Below are positions 1-5,866 of a stretch of 6,003 bases of DNA, piece after piece. Made by a program: the position numbers and the translations under genes. Each line of letters begins with the position of its first letter. Position 1 is the first letter of the stretch. The stretch is from Microbacteriaceae bacterium (GTDB lineage: Bacteria; Actinomycetota; Actinomycetes; Actinomycetales; Microbacteriaceae), in NCBI GenBank assembly GCA_025463665.1, contig JAODAY010000240.1, positions 1-6,003 of the forward strand, written 5' to 3'. Under the pieces are notes generated by a model, which searched no databases, had not been told where the DNA came from, and saw nothing but the letters and a program-made list of their open reading frames with translations.

Positions 1-166
1 TGCCGGGCGAGAAGAGTATCTCGACTCCCGACCCGCCATTGATCGGTGGAATTCTGACGTACCCGCCACCCGCCTGAATGGCCGTGAGGATCTGTTCCCG
101 CAGTCCGGTGACCGGGTCGGCGAGAAAATAGTCTTTACCGTCAACTGTGAGCCGATTGATGATCAC
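1..166 (-). CDS. Small Microbacteriaceae-type hypothetical protein, N-terminal part (runs off left edge)
   Basis: The reverse strand reads from a GTG at 166-164 without a stop to the window edge, giving 55 residues that begin MIINRLTVDGKDYFLADP and continue through a Gly-rich turn to a VEILFSPG strand. An in-frame TAG lies three codons before the GTG, so this start is bounded. A weak purine-rich stretch (GAGAGTAGG on the reverse strand, about 5 bases before the GTG) could serve as ribosome binding site. The pattern 'M-I-x-R-L-x-V-D-G-x-x-Y-x-L ... VxxLxSPG' matches, from memory, short uncharacterised proteins common in Microbacteriaceae. Their function is unknown and none is claimed here. The gene is divergent from the EAL gene. 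The predicted chain shows no signal peptide or membrane segment. The 3' end is outside the window. Confidence 0.6.
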   Translation of the reverse strand, partial: MIINRLTVDGKDYFLADPVTGLREQILTAIQAGGGYVRIPPINGGSGVEILFSPG

Positions 167-318
167 GAATACCTACTCTCTGATGAAGTCCGCCGATGCA
201 GCCGACCTCCACACGTTACTCTTGCCAGAAGTCGTTGCTGGGCCTTCCGTCTGCACCCGGCACGCTCCCATCTTTTCACCCTTTTCCAGAACGAGACTTC
301 GGAGTGGGCTGCACCGCA

Positions 319-1068
319 ATGAACCTGATCGCGGATCTCGAGAACGCTGCGGAGCGCGGCGAGCTGATGGCGCTGTACCAGCCTCAGTTCGAGATCGAGA
401 CCGGGCGGCTGGTCGGCGTTGAAGCGCTCGCTCGGTGGAATCATCCGGATCTCGGTCTCATCCCTCCGGATGTATTCGTGCCGATTGCGGAAAGACACGG
501 ATTCATTGCCAGCATCGGAGACTTCATGATCGATGCGGGTTGTCGCTGTGCTTCTGTTTGGAATGCGCTAGGGCGTCACGTGGATGTCGCGGTGAATGTC
601 TCCGCGGCTCAATTGTTGAACCTCGACTTCCTCGACCGGGTCGCTGACAATCTGGCGAGTAACGCCATGCCAGCGAATCAGCTCATCGTTGAAATCACCG
701 AATCGCTTCCGGTTGTCGACGTGCCAGGGGTGACCGCTCGCTTGGTCCACCTGCGCCAGCTCGGGCTCGGTATTTCTATCGACGACTTCGGCACCGGGTA
801 TTCGTCGTTCGCCCGGCTGACAGAAGTCCCTGCAACGGAGATGAAATTGGACCGAACCGTGATCCAAGAGCGGGGAATCTGCGCACCATATGTCAGCGAC
901 GCCGTCGAGAAGGCGAGGGAATTGGGGATGCGTGTGGTCGCCGAGGGAGTCGAAACAGCGGAACAGCTCGCGCGAGCCCGAAACCTGGGGTGTGAGCGAG
1001 CTCAAGGATTTCTGTTCAGCCCACCCGTCACGGAATCCGAGATCGGTCGATTGCTGTCGATCGGCTGA
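319..1068 (+). CDS. Stand-alone EAL-domain cyclic-di-GMP phosphodiesterase
   Basis: This 249-residue cytosolic protein is a single EAL domain, predicted to linearise c-di-GMP to pGpG. From the ATG at 319 it shows QPQ (21-23), the signature EAL (35-37, substrate and metal Glu35), Asn93 in VNVS, Glu125 in VEITES, the loop-6 DDFGTG (Asp155-Asp156), Lys176 and Asp178 in MKLD, Glu209 in AEGVE and Gln229 in AQGF. The full catalytic and metal-binding set is present, so activity is expected rather than a degenerate effector role. No sensor domain or membrane segment is fused. An in-frame ATG at 196 exists, but the added 41 residues look non-coding and precede the domain; a GTG at 304 is also possible. 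GGAG at 301-304 is a slightly distant ribosome binding site. The gene leads a same-strand set with the RsbQ-like hydrolase and the diguanylate cyclase, so it is probably the opposing enzyme of that pathway. Confidence 0.93.
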   Translation: MNLIADLENAAERGELMALYQPQFEIETGRLVGVEALARWNHPDLGLIPPDVFVPIAERHGFIASIGDFMIDAGCRCASVWNALGRHVDVAVNVSAAQLLNLDFLDRVADNLASNAMPANQLIVEITESLPVVDVPGVTARLVHLRQLGLGISIDDFGTGYSSFARLTEVPATEMKLDRTVIQERGICAPYVSDAVEKARELGMRVVAEGVETAEQLARARNLGCERAQGFLFSPPVTESEIGRLLSIG

Positions 1069-1130
1069 ATCCAGCGGGGCCGGACTGGGATAGGGTTTGC
1101 TCGAGCAGCGTGACCCGACCACCGACCTCT

Positions 1131-1136
1131 TAGCAT
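1131..1136 (+). promoter_or_regulatory. Possible -10 element upstream of the hydrolase-cyclase pair
   Basis: TAGCAT at 1131-1136 fits an actinobacterial -10 (TANNNT) inside the 157-bp gap after the EAL gene. GTGACC at 1110-1115 is a weak -35 with a short 15-bp spacer. A second TANNNT, TAGGGT at 1091-1096, is a competitor. If real, this would let the hydrolase and cyclase be expressed apart from the EAL gene, with a leader of about 80 bases. No terminator-like hairpin with a T-run is visible in the gap, so read-through from the EAL gene remains possible. Confidence 0.25.
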
Positions 1137-1205
1137 GGATAGATCGCCAGCTCCCGGCTCGGTCTCGTCAGAGTGACCCGCCAGCTCACGCGATTCAGCT
1201 CGATC

Positions 1206-1212
1206 AAGGAGG
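1206..1212 (+). promoter_or_regulatory. Strong Shine-Dalgarno for the RsbQ-like hydrolase
   Basis: AAGGAGG is a near-perfect anti-16S match. It lies 13 bases before the ATG at 1226 and 10 bases before an in-frame TTG at 1223. It settles the start of the hydrolase near 1223-1226 and argues against the longer open frame that begins at 1097. Confidence 0.75.
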
Positions 1213-1225
1213 TTGTGGAAGCTTG

Positions 1226-2035
1226 ATGCCGTCTGAAATTTCCGCGGTTTCGAGGCGGAACAACGTGACCGCCATGGGTAACCCGAACGGCCGCGCGATC
1301 GTATTTGCTCACGGCTTCGGATGCAATCAACACGTCTGGCGCCACGTGACGCCGGCGTTCTTAGCCGAATTCAGGGTCTATCTGTTCGACCACGTCGGAG
1401 CACGCGGGTCGGACACGAGCGCGTACAACTTCGGCAAGTACGACTCGTTGCACGGATATGCCGACGACCTGCTCGAAATACTCGACGATCTAGATGTGAC
1501 AGACGCGGTGTTTGTCGGTCACTCCGTCAGCTCGATGGTCGGGGTGCTGGCAGCAAACCGCGACTCTTCCCGGTTTGGCGCTCTCGTTCTGGTCGGCCCG
1601 TCGCCCCGGTACATCAATGCGGTGGGCTACGAAGGCGGATTCGAGGAGGAGGACATCCACGCAATGTTGGATGACCTGGACTCGAACTACTTCGGCTGGT
1701 CCTCGGCCATGGCTCCCCTCATGATGGGTAACGCCGAACAGCCGGAGCTCGGGGCGGAACTGACGGAGAACTTCTGTACAACCGCGCCGACCATCGCCCG
1801 ACACTTCGCCCGCGTCACGTTTCTTTCCGACAATCGAGAAGACCTTCCCCTGGTGACCACACCCACGCTTATCGTGCAATGCGCCAGCGACATCGTCGCT
1901 CCAGCGGCCGTAGGCCGCTATGTTCACGAGCAGATAGCCGGAAGCACTCTGGTCACTCTCGCGGCCACCGGGCACATTCCCAACCTGTCGGCGCCCGACG
2001 AGCTGGCGGCCGCGATCTTGGCCTATCTGGAATGA
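1226..2035 (+). CDS. RsbQ-like alpha/beta hydrolase, predicted partner of the adjacent PAS protein
   Basis: This 269-residue alpha/beta hydrolase has the length and layout of Bacillus RsbQ. Visible landmarks are RNNV (11-14), the oxyanion-side strand and turn IVFAHGFGCNQHVW (25-38), FDHVGARGSD (54-63), the nucleophile elbow GHSVS (98-102, Ser100), GPSPRY (124-129), GGFEEE (137-142), an Asp in CASD (Asp222) and the His in TGH (His250). The triad is complete. RsbQ in Bacillus is a positive regulator needed by the PAS-PP2C phosphatase RsbP; its hydrophobic pocket and intact triad are thought to make or deliver a small ligand to the PAS domain. Here the next gene starts inside this gene's stop codon (ATGA at 2032-2035) and also begins with a PAS domain, so the pair is probably translated together and works as one sensor. 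The true substrate is unknown. A plain metabolic hydrolase is the alternative, but the RsbQ-type motifs and the coupling argue against it. Confidence 0.92.
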   Translation: MPSEISAVSRRNNVTAMGNPNGRAIVFAHGFGCNQHVWRHVTPAFLAEFRVYLFDHVGARGSDTSAYNFGKYDSLHGYADDLLEILDDLDVTDAVFVGHSVSSMVGVLAANRDSSRFGALVLVGPSPRYINAVGYEGGFEEEDIHAMLDDLDSNYFGWSSAMAPLMMGNAEQPELGAELTENFCTTAPTIARHFARVTFLSDNREDLPLVTTPTLIVQCASDIVAPAAVGRYVHEQIAGSTLVTLAATGHIPNLSAPDELAAAILAYLE

Positions 2036-3498
2036 GCGAGGACGACTCTGCGGGTTCTCAGCGTGAGATTGAGAACTCGCTCGAGCATCTCTACGAGCAT
2101 GCTCCGTGCGGACACCTCTCCACGACGGTGGACGGCATCATCATACGAGTCAATGAAACCCTGCTGAAGTGGACCGGGTATCGGCGGGAGGAACTCGTCG
2201 GCCAGTCCTTCGTCTCCTTCCTTCGCCCCGGCAGCCAGCTGTTGTTCGAGACACGTTATCTTGCCGTTCTGCACCTCCGGGGAGAAGCGACAGAGGTGGC
2301 ACTCTCGTTGCGGCGCTCGAACGGCAAGACGCTGCCTATCCTCATCAACGGCATGGTGATCACCGACGATCAGGGTGTTCCCCGCGCCATCCGAACGGCG
2401 ATCTTCGATTCGAACAAACGCCAGGAATACGAGCGGGAGCTGCTCTCCTCCCGGCGTCTGGCGGAGGCGTCAGAGGTGCGAGTGAGACTGCTCCAGAACG
2501 CATCGAGCACATTCGCGGCAGCCACCACTGAAACCGCGTTGGCCGACGAACTGGCGCGGAGCACACGCGAGGCCTTCGCCCCGTCAAAGGTCTCGGTGTA
2601 CCTCCTGAATGATCAGGGGACATTGGAGCTTGCATCCGGGGAGCCCGCGCTGGAATTGATGCAACTCCCCGATCCGGGAACCGCGCAGGCGCTGGTCCGC
2701 GCGCCTCACACGATGATCGTGTCCCGCGCGGACGCCACGGCCGAATCGCTGGGGCTAACCAACGCGATGCGAAGCGCCCGTGTGGAAACGCTCACCATCG
2801 TGCCGCTCTTAGAAGGCGCGAAGTCGCTCGGTCTTCTGATCAGCTCGTTTGGGCGGTCCAGGAAATTTGATGCGACTGACACCGAGCTACACGAGTCGCT
2901 CGCACGACAGGCCGCCCACGTCTTGACGCGAATTCGTCTGCAACGGCAGTTGGAGCGACTAGCCCTCTACGACCAGCTCACGGGGCTGGCTTCCCGTCGC
3001 CTCATCCGCCGACGCCTCGCCGACGCCCTGGACTCCTCTCAGGTGCACCGACGCGCGATGGCGCTGATTTTCGTCGATCTCGACGGCTTCAAGTCCATAA
3101 ACGATGAACTCGGCCACATCGTGGGCGACGGGGTTCTCAACGAGATCGGCTCAAGACTGTCGTCGGTGGTTCGTCGAGGCGATATGGTCGGGCGATTCGG
3201 TGGAGACGAGTTCGTAGTCATCTGTGAAGACGCCGGACCCGAGGCCGTCGACAGCATCGCCGAAAGATTGCACGCCGCCATTCGCGAACCACTCACCGGT
3301 CGCGCGAGCCAGGCGAAGGTCACCGGGAGCATTGGAGTGGCCTTCTATCCGGGCGGAGGGCAGATTCACTCCGGCTTGATGCTCGAGCAGGCGGATGAGG
3401 CGATGTACCGGTCCAAGCGTGCGGGAAAGAATCGAACCGTCACGGTCACCGTCACTCCTGAAGCAGGCCAACCAGCTTCGAGACCGCCGACCGATTGA
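2032..3498 (+). CDS. PAS-GAF-GGDEF diguanylate cyclase coupled to the RsbQ-like hydrolase
   Basis: This 488-residue soluble protein is predicted to make c-di-GMP from two GTP. An N-terminal PAS domain (about 15-130) opens with LYEHAPCGHLS and contains LLKWTGYRREELVG; the opening and the following linker (EYERELL, 132-138) resemble RsbP. A GAF-like region follows (about 150-305), then a linker and the GGDEF domain (about 308-475) with LTGLASRR (316-323), FVDLDGFK (347-354, metal Asp349) and the intact active-site motif RFGGDEF (388-394). RxxD at 381-384, five residues before GGDEF, is the product-inhibition I-site. The start is the ATG of an ATGA overlap with the hydrolase stop; a longer open frame back to 1879 is an out-of-frame shadow of the hydrolase. 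No transmembrane segment is seen. The PAS domain is the likely receiver of the hydrolase-dependent signal, and the EAL protein upstream is the likely antagonist. Confidence 0.93.
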   Translation: MSEDDSAGSQREIENSLEHLYEHAPCGHLSTTVDGIIIRVNETLLKWTGYRREELVGQSFVSFLRPGSQLLFETRYLAVLHLRGEATEVALSLRRSNGKTLPILINGMVITDDQGVPRAIRTAIFDSNKRQEYERELLSSRRLAEASEVRVRLLQNASSTFAAATTETALADELARSTREAFAPSKVSVYLLNDQGTLELASGEPALELMQLPDPGTAQALVRAPHTMIVSRADATAESLGLTNAMRSARVETLTIVPLLEGAKSLGLLISSFGRSRKFDATDTELHESLARQAAHVLTRIRLQRQLERLALYDQLTGLASRRLIRRRLADALDSSQVHRRAMALIFVDLDGFKSINDELGHIVGDGVLNEIGSRLSSVVRRGDMVGRFGGDEFVVICEDAGPEAVDSIAERLHAAIREPLTGRASQAKVTGSIGVAFYPGGGQIHSGLMLEQADEAMYRSKRAGKNRTVTVTVTPEAGQPASRPPTD

Positions 3499-3517
3499 GA
3501 CCATGGTTACGGACTGT

Positions 3518-3850
3518 TCAAGGGCGGGTGCCCGCCGCGGGCTTAGCGGCGGCAAGCTTCTCCGGCTCGGGCAGCATGCTGAGTCCGGCCATTGAGTTGG
3601 CGGTGACCATCAGGGCCTCAAGCCAGGTTCGATTGATGTCTGCCGGCACGTTCGTGGCGAACTCAAACTCGAGTGCGAGGTAGGGATGTATCCAGAGGGT
3701 GCTCCGGCCCCCTTCGTTCGTCTCACTATGGGCCCAATTGAGCGAGAAGCACTCGCCACGACGCAGCTTGCCGATGATGACTATCTTCAGGTGAGCGAGC
3801 AGGCGATCTTCTATCTCGATAACACGCGATTCGTAAAGAAGTCTTCCCAT
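3518..3850 (-). CDS. DUF7882 family protein (often mislabelled 'ATP-dependent DNA ligase')
   Basis: This 110-residue protein starts MGRLLYESRVIEIEDRLLAH and continues LKIVIIGKLRRGECFSLNW (21-39), TLWIHPYLALEFEF (51-64) and NRTWLEALMVTANSMAGL (73-90), ending in an Ala/Pro tail. This matches the small Microbacteriaceae DUF7882 pattern (MG-L-Y ... ID/EDR-LAHL ... KLRRGE-F ... W ... WLHP ... NR-W-EAL). Many database copies carry the label 'ATP-dependent DNA ligase', but no adenylation motif KxDG is present and the protein is far too short, so that label should not be used. Function is unknown. The start is placed at the ATG at 3850, where the family consensus begins; an in-frame ATG at 3901 and TTG at 3904 would add 17 or 18 residues of unfamiliar sequence, and neither start has a good ribosome binding site. 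It converges with the diguanylate cyclase gene, leaving 19 bp between stops. Confidence 0.82.
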   Translation of the reverse strand: MGRLLYESRVIEIEDRLLAHLKIVIIGKLRRGECFSLNWAHSETNEGGRSTLWIHPYLALEFEFATNVPADINRTWLEALMVTANSMAGLSMLPEPEKLAAAKPAAGTRP

Positions 3851-3906
3851 ATCCGATCCAACATCCCGTCGCTCGACGCGGATTCGAGTTCCTGTCGCCA
3901 TCAAGC

Positions 3907-3984
3907 CTAACGATTGCAGTCCTGTGGGCTGAACTCGACCCGCTCGAAGATAGCGACCTTCGGCGGGATCGGCTTCGCCCGCAC
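3907..3984 (-). CDS. Possible 25-residue micro-ORF upstream of the DUF7882 gene
   Basis: A GTG at 3984 opens a short reverse-strand frame, VRAKPIPPKVAIFERVEFSP plus QDCNR, ending at a TAG two bases before the TTG of the longer DUF7882 start. The composition (PIPPKVAIFERVEF) looks more protein-like than random high-GC sequence. There is no convincing ribosome binding site and no recognised family. It could be a leader peptide, a gene remnant or chance. Confidence 0.18.
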   Translation of the reverse strand: MRAKPIPPKVAIFERVEFSPQDCNR

Positions 3985-4031
3985 CGCCGCCGATGCGGCG
4001 TTAAGGTGCCGAGAGTGAGTAAGAATGGAGC

Positions 4032-4574
4032 ATGAGTTCCGTAGGCACCCCAGATCCCAATTCAGGCTGGTTGTCCGAGGAGGAGCTCGTCGAAGCTCGC
4101 CGCCGACTGCCGCTTCTCTACGTCGAGGCCATTCCGGTGCGCGTAGACGGTCTCGGCAGGGTGACCGAGGTGGGCATGCTGCTGCGCGCCTCAGAGGAGG
4201 GCGCCATCACCCGCACGCTCGTGTCTGGCCGCGTCATGTACGGCGAGACGCTGCGCGACGCGCTGTTCCGCCACCTCGAGAAGGACCTCGGGCCGATGGC
4301 ATTCCCGCTGTTGCCGGCGAGCCCCCTGCCGTTCTCGGTCGCGGAATACTTTCCCTGGCCGGTCGAGAGCAAGTACACCGACTCCCGCCAGCACGCGGTC
4401 GCGATGGCCTACGTCGTTCCGGTCACCGGAACGTGCGACCCGCGCCAGGACGCGCTCGAGTTGACCTGGATGACCCCGAAGCAGGCCGTCTCGTCGAGCA
4501 TCGTCGCCGACATGGAAGGCGGCCGGGGTGCACTCGTGCATGCGGCTCTCGCCTCGGTCGGCGTGCTGCCCTAA
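4032..4574 (+). CDS. DUF4916 / NUDIX-fold family protein with degenerate NUDIX box
   Basis: This 180-residue protein matches the actinobacterial DUF4916 'NUDIX hydrolase family' pattern: GWLSEEELVEARRRLPLLYV (12-31), EAIPVRVDGLGRVTEVG (32-48), the box region, AEYFPWP (104-110), DSRQHAVAMAYVVPVTGTCD (117-136) and LELTWMTP (142-149). The canonical box is Gx5Ex7REUxEExGU. Here it runs from Gly66 to Pro88: Gly66, Glu72, Arg80 and Gly87 are kept, but the RE glutamate is His81 and the EE pair is Lys84-Asp85. Metal-dependent nucleotide hydrolysis is therefore doubtful, and the substrate is unknown. The start is the ATG at 4032; an in-frame TAA at 4020 excludes anything longer, and the usual Shine-Dalgarno spacing is not met (GGAG sits one base before the ATG). 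It converges with the esterase gene 24 bp downstream. Local G+C is higher than in the c-di-GMP cassette. Confidence 0.87.
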   Translation: MSSVGTPDPNSGWLSEEELVEARRRLPLLYVEAIPVRVDGLGRVTEVGMLLRASEEGAITRTLVSGRVMYGETLRDALFRHLEKDLGPMAFPLLPASPLPFSVAEYFPWPVESKYTDSRQHAVAMAYVVPVTGTCDPRQDALELTWMTPKQAVSSSIVADMEGGRGALVHAALASVGVLP

Positions 4575-4598
4575 CAAGAACTGCGCAGGCGCAGCCCG

Positions 4599-5372
4599 CT
4601 ACAACGCCCAGCCCCGCAACCGCAGCCAGGCCGCGCAGAGCTCCGGCCACGCCTCGAGCGGACCCTTGCCGCGACCGAGCCCCGTGCCGTGGCCGCCGCG
4701 CTCGAACACGTGCAGTTCGAAGGGCACGTCGTGCTCGGCGAGGGCGCTCGCGTAGCGCAGCGAGTGGCTCACCGGCACCGCGTCGTCTTCGGTCGTGTGC
4801 CAGAGAAACGTCGGCGGGGTGTCGGCGGTCACGCGCAACTCCTGGCTGAGCAGTCGCCGCAGGTCGGGGGCACTGTCGGCCCCGACCAGGCTCTCGAGCG
4901 ACCCTGTGTGCGGCTCGTGCACCATCGAGATGACCGGGTAGCCCAGAACGGCGAGATCGACGCGGGGCGCAGAGTCGTCGCCGACGGATGCCACGGCCGT
5001 CGACAACTCCGCAGCCAGATGCCCGCCCGCCGAGAAGCCGATGACCCCGACCATCGAGCGGTCGACCGTCGGGCCCAGGTCGAGCGCACCGGAGCGCACC
5101 GCGGAGATGACCTCCTGCGCGCGCAGCAGCGCCGCCGGGTGTCGCGCCGGGGCGACCGGGTAGTGCAGCATGAGCGCGTTGAGCCCGAGGCCCGCGAGCC
5201 AGTCCAGGATCGCGGTTCCCTCGTGATCGGCGTGCCGAACGTAGCCGCCGCCGGGCAGCACGAGCACGAGCGGTCGGGCGGCACCTGCGGCCGCTTCGGT
5301 CACGGTCGCCGGGCGGAAGGTGAGATCGGACGCGAGGGTTCCGGCGTTCCCGAGCGGGGCAGTGTCAGTCAT
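4599..5372 (-). CDS. Alpha/beta hydrolase, acetyl-esterase / BD-FAE-like carbohydrate esterase
   Basis: This 257-residue cytosolic esterase-type hydrolase has no signal peptide. Seen in order are the oxyanion loop LPGGGY (39-44), followed by the downstream RHADHEGTA (46-54), LHYPVAPARHPA (69-80), the nucleophile elbow GFSAGGHLA (112-120, Ser114), GYPVISM (144-150), the acid motif DDAVPVSHS (196-204, Asp196 by the DxxVP pattern) and the catalytic His in GGHG (His228). This order is that of the HSL / BD-FAE-like family, which includes acetyl-xylan and other sugar-ester esterases. Deacetylation of plant-derived sugars is the best guess, but the exact substrate cannot be read from sequence. The gene stands divergent from a GH1 beta-glucosidase remnant with a sugar-repressor-like operator between them, which fits a carbohydrate-use role. 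Its ATG at 5372 lies six bases after a TAGCAT element and has no Shine-Dalgarno, so leaderless translation is likely. Confidence 0.88.
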   Translation of the reverse strand: MTDTAPLGNAGTLASDLTFRPATVTEAAAGAARPLVLVLPGGGYVRHADHEGTAILDWLAGLGLNALMLHYPVAPARHPAALLRAQEVISAVRSGALDLGPTVDRSMVGVIGFSAGGHLAAELSTAVASVGDDSAPRVDLAVLGYPVISMVHEPHTGSLESLVGADSAPDLRRLLSQELRVTADTPPTFLWHTTEDDAVPVSHSLRYASALAEHDVPFELHVFERGGHGTGLGRGKGPLEAWPELCAAWLRLRGWAL

Positions 5373-5378
5373 GCCGCC

Positions 5379-5384
5379 ATGCTA
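5379..5384 (-). promoter_or_regulatory. -10 element of a probable leaderless promoter for the esterase
   Basis: On the reverse strand TAGCAT ends six bases before the esterase ATG (intervening GGCGGC), which places the expected transcription start on or next to the A of the start codon. There is no purine-rich ribosome binding site in that gap. No clear -35 is visible at 16-18 bp spacing. Leaderless mRNAs of this layout are common in actinobacteria. Confidence 0.5.
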
Positions 5385-5408
5385 GCCGGGGCGGCCGATC
5401 CCGCCGCG

Positions 5409-5433
5409 AGTTTGTTGGCGAAGACCACAAACT
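5409..5433. promoter_or_regulatory. Candidate ROK-type sugar-repressor operator (inverted repeat)
   Basis: AGTTTGT (5409-5415) and ACAAACT (5427-5433) form a perfect 7-bp inverted repeat with an 11-bp spacer, in the intergenic region between the divergent esterase and beta-glucosidase remnant. The half-site equals that of XylR/ROK-family operators (AGTTTGT...ACAAACT), although the Bacillus xyl operator has a shorter spacer. A second overlapping palindrome, CACAAA-CTA-TTTGTG, occupies 5426-5440. The site lies just upstream of the GATAAT -10 of the glucosidase and also upstream of the esterase promoter, so it could repress both. No regulator gene is in the window. Confidence 0.4.
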
Positions 5434-5451
5434 ATTTGTGTGCGGCGTGCC

Positions 5452-5457
5452 GATAAT
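5452..5457 (+). promoter_or_regulatory. -10 element for the beta-glucosidase remnant
   Basis: GATAAT differs from TATAAT at one position and stands out in this G+C-rich region. The -35 position falls within the AAACTATTTG stretch, overlapping the candidate operator, and has no good match, which would suit an activator- or repressor-controlled promoter. The predicted start is near 5464, giving a leader of about 42 bases with GAAAGG at 5488-5493 as a modest ribosome binding site. Confidence 0.4.
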
Positions 5458-5505
5458 CCATTTTGAGCACGCGTCTTCACCGCAACCGAAAGGCCCGACC
5501 CCGCC

Positions 5506-5791
<286 letters not shown>

Positions 5792-5803
5792 CCCCGATAC
5801 GAG

Positions 5804-5848
5804 AAAAAGGCCGGTCCCACCCGCGAAGGGGTGGGACCGGCCTTTTTT
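5804..5848. terminator. Bidirectional rho-independent terminator
   Basis: A perfect 19-bp stem joins 5804-5822 and 5829-5847 around a six-base loop (GCGAAG, 5823-5828). The core is G+C-rich (GGCCGGTCCCACCC), flanked by an A-run at 5804-5808 and a T-run at 5843-5848, so it can end transcription on both strands. It sits 12 bases after the TGA of the beta-glucosidase remnant and 18 bases after the stop of the leftward gene at the right edge. Confidence 0.95.
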
Positions 5849-5866
5849 CAGTTCAGCCGGTGAGGA

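Noticed and set aside
196..318. Longer N-terminus for the EAL protein from an ATG at 196
   Set aside because: The added 41 residues look non-coding and lie before a domain that already begins normally at 319; GGAG lies upstream of 319.
1097..1225. Longer N-terminus for the RsbQ-like hydrolase from a TTG at 1097
   Set aside because: The strong AAGGAGG at 1206-1212 and the 269-residue length, which agrees with RsbQ, both favour 1226.
1069..1225. Short direct repeats in the EAL-hydrolase gap (GTGACCCG at 1110 and 1173; CGCCAGCTC at 1145 and 1179)
   Set aside because: Eight- and nine-base repeats of G+C-rich sequence are easily due to chance, and no ordered operator pattern is evident.
3532..3552. 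7-bp inverted repeat CCGCCGC / GCGGCGG near the DUF7882 stop, as a terminator for the convergent genes
   Set aside because: It lies inside the DUF7882 coding region and has no T-run; the sequence also encodes the Ala/Pro tail, so it is probably incidental.
3518..3850. ATP-dependent DNA ligase
   Set aside because: The name is a common propagated label for this family; no KxDG adenylation motif or ligase domain is present in 110 residues.
4581..4594. CTGCGC-AG-GCGCAG palindrome between the convergent NUDIX and esterase genes
   Set aside because: The stem is short with almost no loop and no T-run, so it is not convincing as a terminator.
4025..4849. Long Arg/Ala/Pro-rich open frame on the + strand
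   Set aside because: It is a frame-shifted shadow of the DUF4916 gene and antisense to the esterase; the composition is typical of high-GC spurious frames.
4689..5456. 255-codon + strand frame antisense to the esterase
   Set aside because: It mirrors the esterase gene, which has all catalytic motifs; the antisense product has no recognisable domain.
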